The position numbers and the translations under genes were made by a program. Shown here piece by piece: positions 36,116-44,749 of a stretch of 64,000 bases of DNA; the stretch's first letter is position 1; each line of letters begins with the position of its first letter. The notes under the pieces were generated by a model. The model saw only the letters and a list, made by a program, of their open reading frames with translations, was not told where the DNA came from and did no database searches. The DNA is taken from NCBI RefSeq assembly GCF_003963535.1, contig NZ_CP034539.1, positions 9,052,001 to 9,116,000 on the forward strand, given 5' to 3'. Origin of the DNA: Streptomyces cyaneochromogenes. GTDB taxonomy: Bacteria > Actinomycetota > Actinomycetes > Streptomycetales > Streptomycetaceae.

Positions 36116-36880
36116 ATGAGCAGCCTGTCGATTGTCATGCCTGCGTTCAACGAGGCATCCAACCTCCCCTCTGTCATTGCGACGATTCCGGTGGCCGAAC
36201 TCGCGGAGGACGGCTGGGACACCGAGGTGGTCATCGTCGACAACGCGTCGACCGATGGCACTGGTGAGGTCGCCCGCTCCCTGGGCGCTCGTGTGGTCCT
36301 GCAACCTGAGAGAGGCTACGGAAACGCCTACCACGCGGGGTTCGAGGCGGCGAACGGGGACGTGATAGCCACCGGGGACGCGGACCGCACATACCCGTTC
36401 GACGCACTACCGGTGCTGCTGCGAATACTGGTTGCCGCGAACGTCGAGTTCCTGACGACGAATCGACTCACCCGCGGCAACCGTGATGCGATGCAGCCGA
36501 TGCACTCGGTCGGCAACCACGTGCTCAGTGTGGTGAGCCGAACCCTGTTCCACAACGGACTGCACGACTCGCAGTCGGGCATGTGGGTCTTCCGCCACTA
36601 CGTCTGGCAGCGCCTCGATGTCCGCTCGACCGGTATGGCCTTCTCGCAGGAGATCAAGAATGCCGCGACGCTCGCGGGCTGCCGTTGCCTCGAGGTACCG
36701 ATCGAGTACCGCGAGCGTGGCGGCGAGGTGAAACTGCACGCGTTCCACGACGGCATGGCCAACCTCTGGCAGTTGTTGGCGCACCGCTTCCGCCAGACGG
36801 TCCCACGCCGCATGTCGACGGTTGACGACCTCGCCGAAGGCGCCCCCGTGCCGAGCACTCGGAGGCTGGGGGCCGCATGA
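36116..36880 (+). CDS. Glycosyltransferase family 2
   Basis: The 254-aa protein is a GT-A fold enzyme: LSIVMPAFNEASNLPSVIAT, VVIVDNASTDGTGEVARSLG and the metal-binding DxD-like TGDADRTYPF. The following GMWVFRHYVWQRLDVRSTGM and VPIEYRERGGEVKLHAFHDG resemble polyprenyl-phosphate glycosyltransferases (DPM1/GtrB-like) without the membrane tail. It probably transfers a sugar to a lipid carrier or acceptor at the cytoplasmic face and may start glycan assembly. It heads a tightly packed operon; its stop overlaps the next ATG (36877-36880). Confidence 0.85.
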   Translation: MSSLSIVMPAFNEASNLPSVIATIPVAELAEDGWDTEVVIVDNASTDGTGEVARSLGARVVLQPERGYGNAYHAGFEAANGDVIATGDADRTYPFDALPVLLRILVAANVEFLTTNRLTRGNRDAMQPMHSVGNHVLSVVSRTLFHNGLHDSQSGMWVFRHYVWQRLDVRSTGMAFSQEIKNAATLAGCRCLEVPIEYRERGGEVKLHAFHDGMANLWQLLAHRFRQTVPRRMSTVDDLAEGAPVPSTRRLGAA

Positions 36881-37413
36881 GCCCCCTGCTCGGTCAGCCG
36901 AGGACGGGCGACTGGCCACGCCCGGCACCCGTCCCTGTCGCCGGGCCGCCGCCCCGGCGACATCGCCGGCGCGCTCCGGCCGCCTTCCGCCCCGTCTTCG
37001 CACTGCTGGTCGCGGTCGTGGTGGTCGTCGTGGTGGCCGCGTCCACCCCGGCGATACGCAAGGAGTTGCGCCAGTCGTTCTCCCCGGTGCCGAGCCAGTA
37101 CACCGAGCTGTACTTCACACATTCGCCTACCATCGCGCGGAACACCGCGATCATCCCGATCTCGGTAGTCGACCATGGAGCCGCAGAGGGAAAGCACCGG
37201 CTGCGGGTATGGCTCGAGGCCTCCGACGGCCGTACCACGGCATCGACCACCACCACATTCGCACGCCGCCCCGACGCCCTCACGGAGACCGTGGCCAGGC
37301 TGCCGCTGCAAGAGGGGTCCGTGGTCGTCCACGTCACGTTGCTCGGCCGTGACGAATCACTGCACTTCCGCCTGGGAGCCGACGTGTCGCCGACGCGGGG
37401 GAGCACGCCATGA
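36877..37413 (+). CDS. Single-pass membrane-anchored protein of unknown function
   Basis: The 178-aa protein has a Pro/Arg-rich cytoplasmic start (about 1-40), one hydrophobic helix (about 41-60, almost all Val/Ala/Leu) and an extracellular part of about 115 residues rich in beta-forming sequence (HRLRVWLEASDGRTTASTTT, EGSVVVHVTLLGRD). No catalytic motif is visible; the outer part resembles a small beta-sandwich. Its start overlaps the GT2 stop and its stop overlaps a mini-ORF, so it is part of the coupled glycan operon. A role in assembly or as an adaptor is only inferred. Confidence 0.7.
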   Translation: MSPLLGQPRTGDWPRPAPVPVAGPPPRRHRRRAPAAFRPVFALLVAVVVVVVVAASTPAIRKELRQSFSPVPSQYTELYFTHSPTIARNTAIIPISVVDHGAAEGKHRLRVWLEASDGRTTASTTTTFARRPDALTETVARLPLQEGSVVVHVTLLGRDESLHFRLGADVSPTRGSTP

Positions 37414-37475
37414 CGGACCGAGGGACACCCGCACGGCCTGGTGGAACTCGACACGGAACCGGTGGTCCGACATGA
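37410..37475 (+). CDS. 21-codon mini-ORF coupling two glycan genes
   Basis: An ATG at 37410 overlaps the previous stop (ATGA, 37410-37413), and its own TGA overlaps the ATG of the GT4 gene (ATGA, 37472-37475). It thus bridges the 58-nt gap exactly, with both junctions in the classic coupling form. The peptide is Gly/Arg/Thr-rich with no hydrophobic segment. Whether it is made, or only serves to carry ribosomes onward, cannot be told from sequence. Confidence 0.4.
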   Translation: MTDRGTPARPGGTRHGTGGPT

Positions 37476-38563
37476 CCAGGATTCTGCAGATCACGCCGTA
37501 CTACCCACCGCAGCTGGGCGGTGTCGAGCGTGTGGCCGAGAGCCTCGCTGCCGGGCTCGGCCGGCGTCACGACGTCCGGGTCGTCACGACGACGATCGGG
37601 GCGAGAACGGTCCCACGGTTCCTTCGCACAGCCGGCGTGACCGTCCGGCGCCACCGTGCTGTCGAGTTTGCGCACACCCCGCTCGCACCCGGGCTGCTCG
37701 TGTCGCTGCTGCGGGAACCGCGGACATCGATCCTGCACCTGCACGCCGCGCAAGCAGGGCTGCCCGAGTTGGTCGCGCTGGTGGCACGAGCCCGGCGGCA
37801 ACCCTTCGTGTTCCACTTCCACCTCGACGTCGATGCGTCCGGCCGACTCGGCAGACTGCTGCCCCTTTACAAGAGGCACGCCCTCGGCCGCGTGCTGCGC
37901 GCCGCCGCCGCGGTCATCGTCCTGACCGAGGCCCAGTCCTCGTTCGTGCGGGACGCATACGGCGTCCGCGCCGAGCGTGTCTTCATCGTGCCCAACGGGG
38001 TGGACCGCGCCTACTTCATGGCGGCCCGGGAGATCACGCATCGCCCGTTGCGACTGCTCTTCGTCGGCCGGCTCAGCGTGCAGAAGAATATCGGCAGGCT
38101 GCTGGACGCGATGAGCCTGGTGCGGCAGCCCGTGGAACTGCGCATCGTCGGCGACGGAGAGCAGCGGGAGCTGCTCGAGGCGCGGGTAGCCCGGCTGGGC
38201 CTGACCAATGTCACCTTTGCCGGGCGGCGTCTCGGCCCGGACCTCGTCCGCTCGTACGCCGACGTCGACATGTTCGTGTTGCCGTCGGACAAGGAGGGCA
38301 TGTCACTGGCCGCCCTCGAAGCGATGGCAGCGGCCCTTCCGATCGTGGCGACGGCCGTACCGGGCAACACCGAACTGCTCGATGGCGTCGGATTGCTGGC
38401 CGACCCCGACCCGGTTGCGCTCGCGGCCGCGATCAGCGCGGTCGCCGACGACCCCGCACTGCGTCTGCGGCTCAGCCGGCAAAGTGCCTCAGCGGCGACC
38501 GGCTATTCCTGGGACGCGGTAGTACGCCGGGTCGAGGACATCTACGCGGAGGTGCTCCCGTGA
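37472..38563 (+). CDS. Glycosyltransferase family 4
   Basis: The 363-aa GT-B enzyme starts with ILQITPYYPPQLGGVERVAE (the glycine-rich acceptor loop) and has VPNGVDRAYF, LLFVGRLSVQKNIGRLLDAM, LRIVGDGEQRELLEARV and the EX7E motif in SDKEGMSLAALEAMAAALPI. It retains the anomeric configuration while transferring a sugar from a nucleotide donor to a glycan in the cytoplasm; the sugar is unknown. The start ATG overlaps the mini-ORF stop and the gene's stop overlaps the next GTG (38560-38563). Confidence 0.88.
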   Translation: MTRILQITPYYPPQLGGVERVAESLAAGLGRRHDVRVVTTTIGARTVPRFLRTAGVTVRRHRAVEFAHTPLAPGLLVSLLREPRTSILHLHAAQAGLPELVALVARARRQPFVFHFHLDVDASGRLGRLLPLYKRHALGRVLRAAAAVIVLTEAQSSFVRDAYGVRAERVFIVPNGVDRAYFMAAREITHRPLRLLFVGRLSVQKNIGRLLDAMSLVRQPVELRIVGDGEQRELLEARVARLGLTNVTFAGRRLGPDLVRSYADVDMFVLPSDKEGMSLAALEAMAAALPIVATAVPGNTELLDGVGLLADPDPVALAAAISAVADDPALRLRLSRQSASAATGYSWDAVVRRVEDIYAEVLP

Positions 38564-40890
38564 AGCCGGTCGCCACCGCGACGAGGCGTGCGGCAGCCCG
38601 CCGCACAGTCCTCGGTGGAACCGCGCTCGCCGCCCTCGTCGAGTTCGTGCCCGGGGCACCCACCTCCCTGCTCACCCTTGCGGGTCTCTGGCTCCTCCTC
38701 GGCGCGCCGATCGTGCTGTGGTACAGCGTCGCGTCCCGGGTGGTGTCGACCCGCGACGGCGGCGTACTGCTCGCCGTCGGCCTCACGGTCATCGGCGACA
38801 TCGTCGTCGCGTTGGCCGTGAACACCGTGCTGCCGCTGGTCGGAGTGGCGCGTCCACTTGACCGCGCCTCACTGACGATCGCCTCGGCGCTGTCCGTCCT
38901 CGTCATCGCCGTCGTGACGGAACCGCCGTCCGAGCGCATGGTCGACTCCGCGTGGTGGCGCACCGCGCGCCTGCGCTCCGTGCCCGGTCTCGTGGCCGTG
39001 CCGGTCCTGGGCACGGTCACGCTCGTGCTCTCGGTCGCGGGGCCGATCCGGCTCAACAACGGGCTGGGTTCGGCGGTGAGCGGCGCCGCGTTGATCAGCG
39101 TCGCGGCGCTCCTGATGTTGTCGATATGGCGGCGCAACCGCTACTCGGCATACGTCGTCGAACTCGCTCTGTTCTGTGCCGCAGGGGGACTGCTGCTCCT
39201 CACGTCGCTGCGCGGTTGGTACGTCATCGGACATGACACCCAGACAGAGTTCTGGGTCTTCCAGGTGACGGAGGACGCCGACCGCTGGGACATGGCCGCC
39301 TTCCCCGACCCGTACAACGCGTGCCTGAGCATCACGCTCCTGCCGACGTCGCTGGCCGAGCTCACAGCGATTTCCGGCACCTATGTCTTCAAGGTTCTGC
39401 TGCCTTTGCTCTTCGCGCTGACGCCGGTACTCGTCTACCGCTCGGTGCGAAATGTCGCTCCGCAGCTCGTCGCACTGTTGTCGGCCGTGTATTTCATGGC
39501 GATGCCGACCTTCTTCACCGACATGACGTTCCTGGCCCGCCAGGAGGTCGCCTTCCTCCTCCTGGGGTGTGTCATGGTCGTGGTGACCGACACCGGCCGC
39601 CCCCTGCGGGTCCGGCGTGTCACGGTCACGGTGCTGGCCGTCGGCATCGTGCTCTCGCACTACTCGACCACGTACGTCGTCGTGGTCGTCCTGGGACTCG
39701 CGCTCGTCCTGGACCTCGGCTGGCGGCTGGTCTCGCGCCTGCGTCGCCGGAACGCGCCCGACGCCCCGAAACGGGGTCTCGTGACCTGGTGGATGGTGGC
39801 TGCGATCGCCGCCGCGACGGTCGTCTGGGTGGGGCCGGCGACCCAGACGTCCGGCCCGCTACAGCGCACGGTCGCGACAACGGCACGGGACCTGACGAGG
39901 GGCGAGATGTCGAGCAGGTCCTCCGACACGGCATACAGCCTCTTCGGGGACCCGGGACTGAGCCCGGCGCAGCAGTTGGACGCCTTCCGAGCCGACAGCC
40001 TGCGCCAGACGGCCGAGGATCGGGCGGCTGGTGTCTATCCACCACTGAGTGTCGTCGAGAGGTACCCCACGCCGGTCGTGCCGCAACAGGACATGCCGCT
40101 CACCTCGGCCGGAGAGGAGCTCCAGGAGCTGGGACTCGATGTGACGGCGGCGAACGGTTTCCTGCGTGACGCTGCCGCGCGGATGATGCAGGTGTTCCTG
40201 TTCATCGGCGTCATCGTGACCGTCATGTGGCGGCACAGGGAGTTCCGGCCGACACGTGATCAGGTGACGCTGACCATCGGGATGATCTCCGTCATCGGGC
40301 TGCTGACCGTTCTACCGCAGCTCTCGGTCGACTACGGCATGCTGCGCGCCTTCCAGCAAGGCCTGATCGTTTTCGCACCGTTCGTCGCCGCCGGGTCGTT
40401 GTGGGTGTTCGGGTGGGCCCGGCGGGGCGCGGCGCCCATCGCGTGCACCTTGGCGCTGGCCCTGTTCCTCGACCTCACCGGTGTCATTCCGAAGCTGTTC
40501 GGTGGCTACCCGCCGCAATTGCACCTGAACAACGCCGGCCAGGACTACGACCTTTATTACGTCCACCCGGAGGAGCGCACGGCGGTCGAGTGGCTGGAAG
40601 GCCGGATCTCGAAGAGAGAGCACGCGAACGTCCAGTCGGACCAGGTCCTGGCCAACAGCTACGCCTTCAGCCGGTTGAAGCCGCTGATTCAGAGCCGGGC
40701 GGTGAACGACTTCTACCCGGCGCTCGTCGAGAAGCAGTCCTATGTGTTCCTCGACGCCATGACTGTGCGCAATGGCGAGGCAGGCATCGTGCACCGCGGC
40801 GACGACATCACGTATCGCTACCCGCGCGCGTTCTTGGACGCGGTGAAGAACAAGGTGTACAGCAACGGCGGAGCAGAGATCTACCGATGA
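38560..40890 (+). CDS. Large multi-pass membrane protein (DUF2206-like), candidate glycan polymerase or GT-C transferase
   Basis: The 776-aa protein has about 14 hydrophobic helices in two groups (about 15-440 and 535-660), a central extracytoplasmic region (about 445-540) and a C-terminal soluble domain (about 670-776) with YYVHPEERTAVEWLEGRISK. The segments RGWYVIGHDTQTEFWVFQVT and DMTFLARQEVAFLLLGCVMV resemble the first loop and helices of DUF2206/PMT-like membrane proteins, where an early Asp in an outer loop is typical of GT-C enzymes. With a flippase and GTs alongside it could be the polymerase or a lipid-sugar-dependent transferase. This is inference; family assignment is moderate. Confidence 0.65.
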   Translation: MKPVATATRRAAARRTVLGGTALAALVEFVPGAPTSLLTLAGLWLLLGAPIVLWYSVASRVVSTRDGGVLLAVGLTVIGDIVVALAVNTVLPLVGVARPLDRASLTIASALSVLVIAVVTEPPSERMVDSAWWRTARLRSVPGLVAVPVLGTVTLVLSVAGPIRLNNGLGSAVSGAALISVAALLMLSIWRRNRYSAYVVELALFCAAGGLLLLTSLRGWYVIGHDTQTEFWVFQVTEDADRWDMAAFPDPYNACLSITLLPTSLAELTAISGTYVFKVLLPLLFALTPVLVYRSVRNVAPQLVALLSAVYFMAMPTFFTDMTFLARQEVAFLLLGCVMVVVTDTGRPLRVRRVTVTVLAVGIVLSHYSTTYVVVVVLGLALVLDLGWRLVSRLRRRNAPDAPKRGLVTWWMVAAIAAATVVWVGPATQTSGPLQRTVATTARDLTRGEMSSRSSDTAYSLFGDPGLSPAQQLDAFRADSLRQTAEDRAAGVYPPLSVVERYPTPVVPQQDMPLTSAGEELQELGLDVTAANGFLRDAAARMMQVFLFIGVIVTVMWRHREFRPTRDQVTLTIGMISVIGLLTVLPQLSVDYGMLRAFQQGLIVFAPFVAAGSLWVFGWARRGAAPIACTLALALFLDLTGVIPKLFGGYPPQLHLNNAGQDYDLYYVHPEERTAVEWLEGRISKREHANVQSDQVLANSYAFSRLKPLIQSRAVNDFYPALVEKQSYVFLDAMTVRNGEAGIVHRGDDITYRYPRAFLDAVKNKVYSNGGAEIYR

Positions 40891-41012
40891 GGACATCGAC
40901 GGGACGGTCCGTCCACCAGCCGCGCGGGTACCTTCGCGGCGGATCCCGGCGGAGCGCCGGCCCCGGTGCTCCGCCTCCTCGGGGTCCGCGCCAGGGGCCC
41001 CGGGGGCGGTGA
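40887..41012 (+). CDS. 41-codon small ORF between membrane protein and flippase genes
   Basis: ATG 40887 overlaps the preceding stop (ATGA, 40887-40890) and the frame ends 6 nt before the flippase ATG. The predicted peptide is basic and rich in Gly, Arg, Pro and Ser with no domain. It repeats the pattern of the mini-ORF at 37410: a coupled short frame filling an operon gap. It may be untranslated. Confidence 0.3.
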   Translation: MRTSTGRSVHQPRGYLRGGSRRSAGPGAPPPRGPRQGPRGR

Positions 41013-41018
41013 GGTGCC

Positions 41019-42347
41019 ATGACGTTCGCACGCTCGACATCGCGCCCGGCCACACCGGTGAGGATCGCCGGGATGCGTCGCGACCCGCTTGTGCTCAGCT
41101 CCTTCTATCTCATGCTGACGATGATCCTGGGCGCCGCAGCGGGCTTCCTCTTCTGGATACTGGTCGCCCGTCTGTACCCGGCGGCCGACGTCGGTCGTGC
41201 GTCGGCGCTGCTCTCCTGCGTCGCCCTGCTGTCGTACTTCAGCCTCTTCGGTCTCAGCACCACGCTGGTGCGCACCCTGCCCACCAGCGATCGCCCCGGT
41301 GAGGAGACCAGTACGGCGGTGTCCTCGGTGTCCGCCTGCACCCTCGTGATCTCAGGAGTCTTTGTCATCCTGATCCCGTGGACAGCTCCCCAACTGAGCT
41401 TCATCCATGACTCTCCGTGGCGGTTGGCGGCGTTCGTGCTCCTGGCGGGTGCTGCGGCTGTCAATCTGCTGACCGACTCGGTCTTCATCGCCCTCCGTGC
41501 GACGCGCATCAACCTCCTCATCAACGGTGTGCTCATGAGCGCCGTGAAGGTGGCCCTGCCTTTCGCGCTCCTTGCCGCCGGGCCGTTCGGTATCTTCCTC
41601 GCCAGCGGCATCGCTTCGGCCGTGGCCGCGACGGCAAGTGTCACGATGATCCGCAGGAGCCTGCGCATCCACCTACGGCCCTTCTTCTCATGGGGCGTAC
41701 TGCGGGACACGCTCGCCTATTCGCTGACGAACTACGCCGCCACCACGCTCAACCTCGTGCGACAGATCGTGCTGCCTCTCGTGGTGCTGGAACGGCTCGG
41801 CCCCGTCCCGGCGGCCACCTTCTTCATCGCCTTCCAGATCGCGAACCTCCTGAACTCGGCTGCCTATGCCATCGGTGAGGCGCTCTTCGCCGAAGGCTCG
41901 CAGGAGGGAGCACATCTGCGGTCGCTGGCGCGCCGCTCCGCGGGCATCATGCTCGCCGTCATCGCACCGACCGCCGCCTTCGTCGTCCTTTTCGCGGGGC
42001 CGATTCTCCGGCTCTTCGGCGACGAGTACGCCAGGAACGGCACGAGCACCCTCATCGTGTTCGTCCTGTCTTCGCTCGCCACCGCCTTCTACACGTGGAC
42101 GAACTTTCTCCTCAAGGTGACCTGCCAGCTCACGGCGACGATCGCCTCGGAGGTCGTCGCCGTGGGCGTGATGCTCAGCATCGCGCTGCTGAATCTCGAC
42201 AACGGTCTGATCTGGGCGGCGGTCGCCTGGGGGCTCGGCAATCTCGCGTCCGGGTCCTTCGCCGCGATGGCGCTCACGTGGTCGAAGCGCCGGCATACCA
42301 CCGCGCAACGGCATCACCCGCCCGGGAATTGGGAGGTACGGCTGTGA
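41019..42347 (+). CDS. Polysaccharide flippase, Wzx/MOP family
   Basis: The 442-aa protein has about 12 hydrophobic helices with the start LGAAAGFLFWILVARLYPAA and DVGRASAL typical of polysaccharide transport (PST/MATE-like) proteins, and ETSTAVSSVSACTLVISGVF and IFLASGIASAVAATASVTMI helices. Such proteins move undecaprenyl-linked oligosaccharides across the membrane. It sits between the DUF2206-like gene and a GT4, and its stop overlaps the next GTG (42344-42347). This is the strongest evidence that the locus makes an exported glycan rather than storage sugar. Confidence 0.82.
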   Translation: MTFARSTSRPATPVRIAGMRRDPLVLSSFYLMLTMILGAAAGFLFWILVARLYPAADVGRASALLSCVALLSYFSLFGLSTTLVRTLPTSDRPGEETSTAVSSVSACTLVISGVFVILIPWTAPQLSFIHDSPWRLAAFVLLAGAAAVNLLTDSVFIALRATRINLLINGVLMSAVKVALPFALLAAGPFGIFLASGIASAVAATASVTMIRRSLRIHLRPFFSWGVLRDTLAYSLTNYAATTLNLVRQIVLPLVVLERLGPVPAATFFIAFQIANLLNSAAYAIGEALFAEGSQEGAHLRSLARRSAGIMLAVIAPTAAFVVLFAGPILRLFGDEYARNGTSTLIVFVLSSLATAFYTWTNFLLKVTCQLTATIASEVVAVGVMLSIALLNLDNGLIWAAVAWGLGNLASGSFAAMALTWSKRRHTTAQRHHPPGNWEVRL

Positions 42348-43501
42348 GAATCCTGCAGATCATCAGCGTGGGTAGCGAGGTCGGTGGTGCCGAGAAGAGC
42401 GTGCGTCTGATCAAGGACGGCCTCGAACGCCGAGGGCATCAGGTCCACGTCATCGCGACCGATCGCATGTCGGCGGGTCGGCAGACGTTCGCGGACGAAC
42501 TCGTTCCCGCCATCTCCGGGAACGCCGCTCAGAGGATCGCCCGCCACTTCTGGTACCAGCGCGCCTATCGGCAGGTCGGCCAGGCCCTGCAGACGTTTCA
42601 GCCGGACTGTGTCCACCTGCACACCATCGGCGAGTTCGGCCCCGCCGTCCTTGCCGCGACGGCAGGGTACCCCCAAGTGTTGACGGTGCATGGGCCGGAG
42701 GAATGGACACGCTCACTGCTGCGGTGGAAGCTCGACAGTGCAGCGGCCGCCCACCGCCTGTCGGCCACAGACGTCGCACGCTATGCCTACTACCGGTTCA
42801 TGCAGCGGCCGGCATACCTGCCGTGGCTACGGCGGGTCACCCGGATCCTCACGCCCAGCCGGTACTTTGCCGACGCCATCCGGCGCGACGTCGGGTCCGT
42901 CCCTCTCTTCGTGGTCCCGAACGGGATCGAGCACAAGTCCGCCCAGCCCCTCTCGGAGGCGGACCATGTCGTGTTCGCAGGACGTCTGGAGCGGGTCAAG
43001 GGCGTCGGAGTGCTGCTCGACGCGCTCCGGGAACTGCTCCCCGTGCGCCCCGGCGTACGGCTCACCGTAGTGGGCGACGGTCCGGACCGGACGCGGCTCG
43101 AAGCGTCCGCCGCCGACCTCGTCGCCGCGCAGCGCGTCATCTTCCGGGGCTGGCTGGCAGAGTCCGACGTCATCGAGTGCCTGGGAACGGCCTCCGTCGT
43201 CGCATTGCCGTCGATCTGGCCCGAGAACTTCCCGACCGTGGCCCTGGAGGCACTCCAGGTGGGCCGTCCGCTGGTCGCTTCGCGGGTCGGAGGCCTGCCG
43301 GAACTGGTCGGCGGCGACAACGGAGCCCTGGTTTCGGCCGGTTCGGCCGGTGAGCTGGCCGCCGCCCTCGACAGCCTGCTCGGCAGGCGTGTGGTGCTGG
43401 AGCGGATGGGAGCGGCGTCGGTGTCGCGCGCGGAACGGTACCGGCTCGAGGAGTTTCTCGACGCTCTCGAGCACCACTACAAGCAGGCTGCGGCCACTTG
43501 A
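42344..43501 (+). CDS. Glycosyltransferase family 4
   Basis: The 385-aa GT-B enzyme begins VRILQIISVGSEVGGAEKSV and has HLHTIGEFGPAVLA, VPNGIEHKSAQ, VVFAGRLERVKGVGVLLDAL, LTVVGDGPDRTRLEA and an EX7E motif in WPENFPTVALEALQVGRPLV. GTG 42344 overlaps the flippase stop and follows GGGAGG. It probably adds one sugar to the same glycan as its neighbours. Its stop TGA is part of the TTGACC of the next promoter element. Confidence 0.88.
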   Translation: MRILQIISVGSEVGGAEKSVRLIKDGLERRGHQVHVIATDRMSAGRQTFADELVPAISGNAAQRIARHFWYQRAYRQVGQALQTFQPDCVHLHTIGEFGPAVLAATAGYPQVLTVHGPEEWTRSLLRWKLDSAAAAHRLSATDVARYAYYRFMQRPAYLPWLRRVTRILTPSRYFADAIRRDVGSVPLFVVPNGIEHKSAQPLSEADHVVFAGRLERVKGVGVLLDALRELLPVRPGVRLTVVGDGPDRTRLEASAADLVAAQRVIFRGWLAESDVIECLGTASVVALPSIWPENFPTVALEALQVGRPLVASRVGGLPELVGGDNGALVSAGSAGELAAALDSLLGRRVVLERMGAASVSRAERYRLEEFLDALEHHYKQAAAT

Positions 43502-43548
43502 CCACCCGAGGCCCAGAGGTAGACCATGTACGTATACAACGTAAATAT
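43498..43548 (+). promoter_or_regulatory. Composite element B: TTGACC-N27-CGTATACAACGTAAATAT, upstream of the deacetylase
   Basis: TTGACC (43498-43503, containing the upstream stop) is followed 28 nt after TTGAC by CGTATACAACGTAAA (43531-43545). Bases 43527-43548 match 20 of 22 positions with the galE copy read in its own direction. The deacetylase ATG is 91 nt downstream of the element, nearly the same distance as in copy A. It suggests a second, co-regulated promoter inside the glycan operon. Confidence 0.65.
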
Positions 43549-43606
43549 CACCCAACTGTGCGCGGCCCACCGATGGCCCTGTCCGAGCCGAACCTCCGAC
43601 CGGGAG

Positions 43607-43628
43607 CCGGAGCCTGACTCGGCTCCGG
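43607..43628 (+). promoter_or_regulatory. Leader hairpin before the deacetylase gene
   Basis: CCGGAGCC (43607-43614) pairs with GGCTCCGG (43621-43628) around TGACTC. The 3' arm runs into the GGAGAAG ribosome site 10 nt before ATG 43639, so the hairpin could mask it. There is no T-tract, so it is not a normal terminator. Confidence 0.35.
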
Positions 43629-43638
43629 AGAAGACGCC

Positions 43639-44391
43639 ATGGCCGATACACGAAGGACCGCACCACCCAGTAGGCATGCACGCGTCGTGGTCACGACGAG
43701 TTGGGACGACGGCCACCGGCTCGACTCTCGGCTTGCCGGGCTGCTGGCGAAGCACGGCGTCGCCGGTACCTTCTACATCGCTCCGCGGAACGTCGAATTG
43801 GCACCCGCTGACCGCCTCTCCCCGGCAGCGATCCGTGAACTGGGCGAGCGGTTCGAGATCGGCGGACACACCTTGACCCACCAGCGGCTGCCGCGGCTGT
43901 CGGACAGGGCGGCCGGTGCCGAGATGCGCGCCGGCAAGGAGGAACTCGAGGCGATCGTGGGCGTGCAGGTCACCAGTTTCTGCTATCCGCGGGGCGAGTA
44001 CGCGGCCGCCCATATCGAGTTCGCCCGCAAGATCGGCTTCACGCGCGCGCGCACGGTCCGGCGCAACTCGCTCTTCCCCGGCGCACCTTTGGAGATGGGG
44101 ACGACCGTCCACACCTACGCCCATCGCGTCGACGGACCGATCGCCCTGCGTCTCGCCCGCCTGCGACCGCGGAGGGCGCTCAAGCTGGCCCTCCAGTGGG
44201 ACGAACTCGCCCTCAGGTGGTTCGAACTCTGCCTCGAACAGGGCGGCGTGTTCCACATCTGGGGTCACAGTTGGGAGATTGACGCGCGGCACGACTGGCA
44301 TCGGCTGGAGCGCGTGCTCGATCACGTCGCCCATCGGCCGGATGTCGAGTATCTTCCCAACCGCGCCCTCCTCGGTCTGACGGAGCCATGA
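43639..44391 (+). CDS. NodB-type polysaccharide deacetylase family protein
   Basis: The 250-aa protein has the three NodB motifs: TTSWDDGHRLDSRLAG (catalytic Asp and metal Asp), GGHTLTHQRL (H-x-x-x-H metal site) and SFCYPRGEYAAA. No signal peptide or membrane helix is present, so it acts in the cytoplasm, probably removing an acetyl group from an N-acetyl sugar on a lipid-linked or nucleotide-linked intermediate. It lies downstream of composite element B and a leader hairpin and 185 nt before the double-GT4 gene. Confidence 0.82.
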   Translation: MADTRRTAPPSRHARVVVTTSWDDGHRLDSRLAGLLAKHGVAGTFYIAPRNVELAPADRLSPAAIRELGERFEIGGHTLTHQRLPRLSDRAAGAEMRAGKEELEAIVGVQVTSFCYPRGEYAAAHIEFARKIGFTRARTVRRNSLFPGAPLEMGTTVHTYAHRVDGPIALRLARLRPRRALKLALQWDELALRWFELCLEQGGVFHIWGHSWEIDARHDWHRLERVLDHVAHRPDVEYLPNRALLGLTEP

Positions 44392-44515
44392 ACATCTTGG
44401 CCGCCCCGTCCGGCGCCTGCCATCCTCTCGGCTCTGGCCGTTCGGGTCGTTGTCGTGGCTGGCGGCCCGACAACTGGCTGGGCTCTTCGACCCACCCCGG
44501 TCAAGGAGAAGCTCC

Positions 44516-44749
44516 ATGAGAGTCATCGTCATCAACCTGCCGGTCGCTCGGTGTTCTGTGCCGAAGGAGGGCCGTCATGACACCACGCACCGTCCTGCTC
44601 GCCTCGCCGTACTTTCCGCCGGACCTCGGAGGCCTGGAGAGGTACGTCTGGAATCTGGCGCGACTCCTGCGGTCCCGGCACGGCCACCGGGTCGTGATCG
44701 CCACGACGGCGTCCCGAGGGACGCAGCCCGGGCGGTACGACGGTCCTGA
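44516..44749 (+). other. Short ORF with good ribosome site, possible remnant
   Basis: AAGGAG (44503-44508) precedes ATG 44516, whose product starts MRVIVINLPVARCSVPKEG and then continues out of frame over the start of the double-GT4 gene. The first nine residues look like the beginning of a GT-B or Rossmann enzyme, and the rest is frame-shadow sequence. It may be a gene beginning left by a deletion, or a leader that feeds ribosomes to ATG 44577. Confidence 0.25.
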
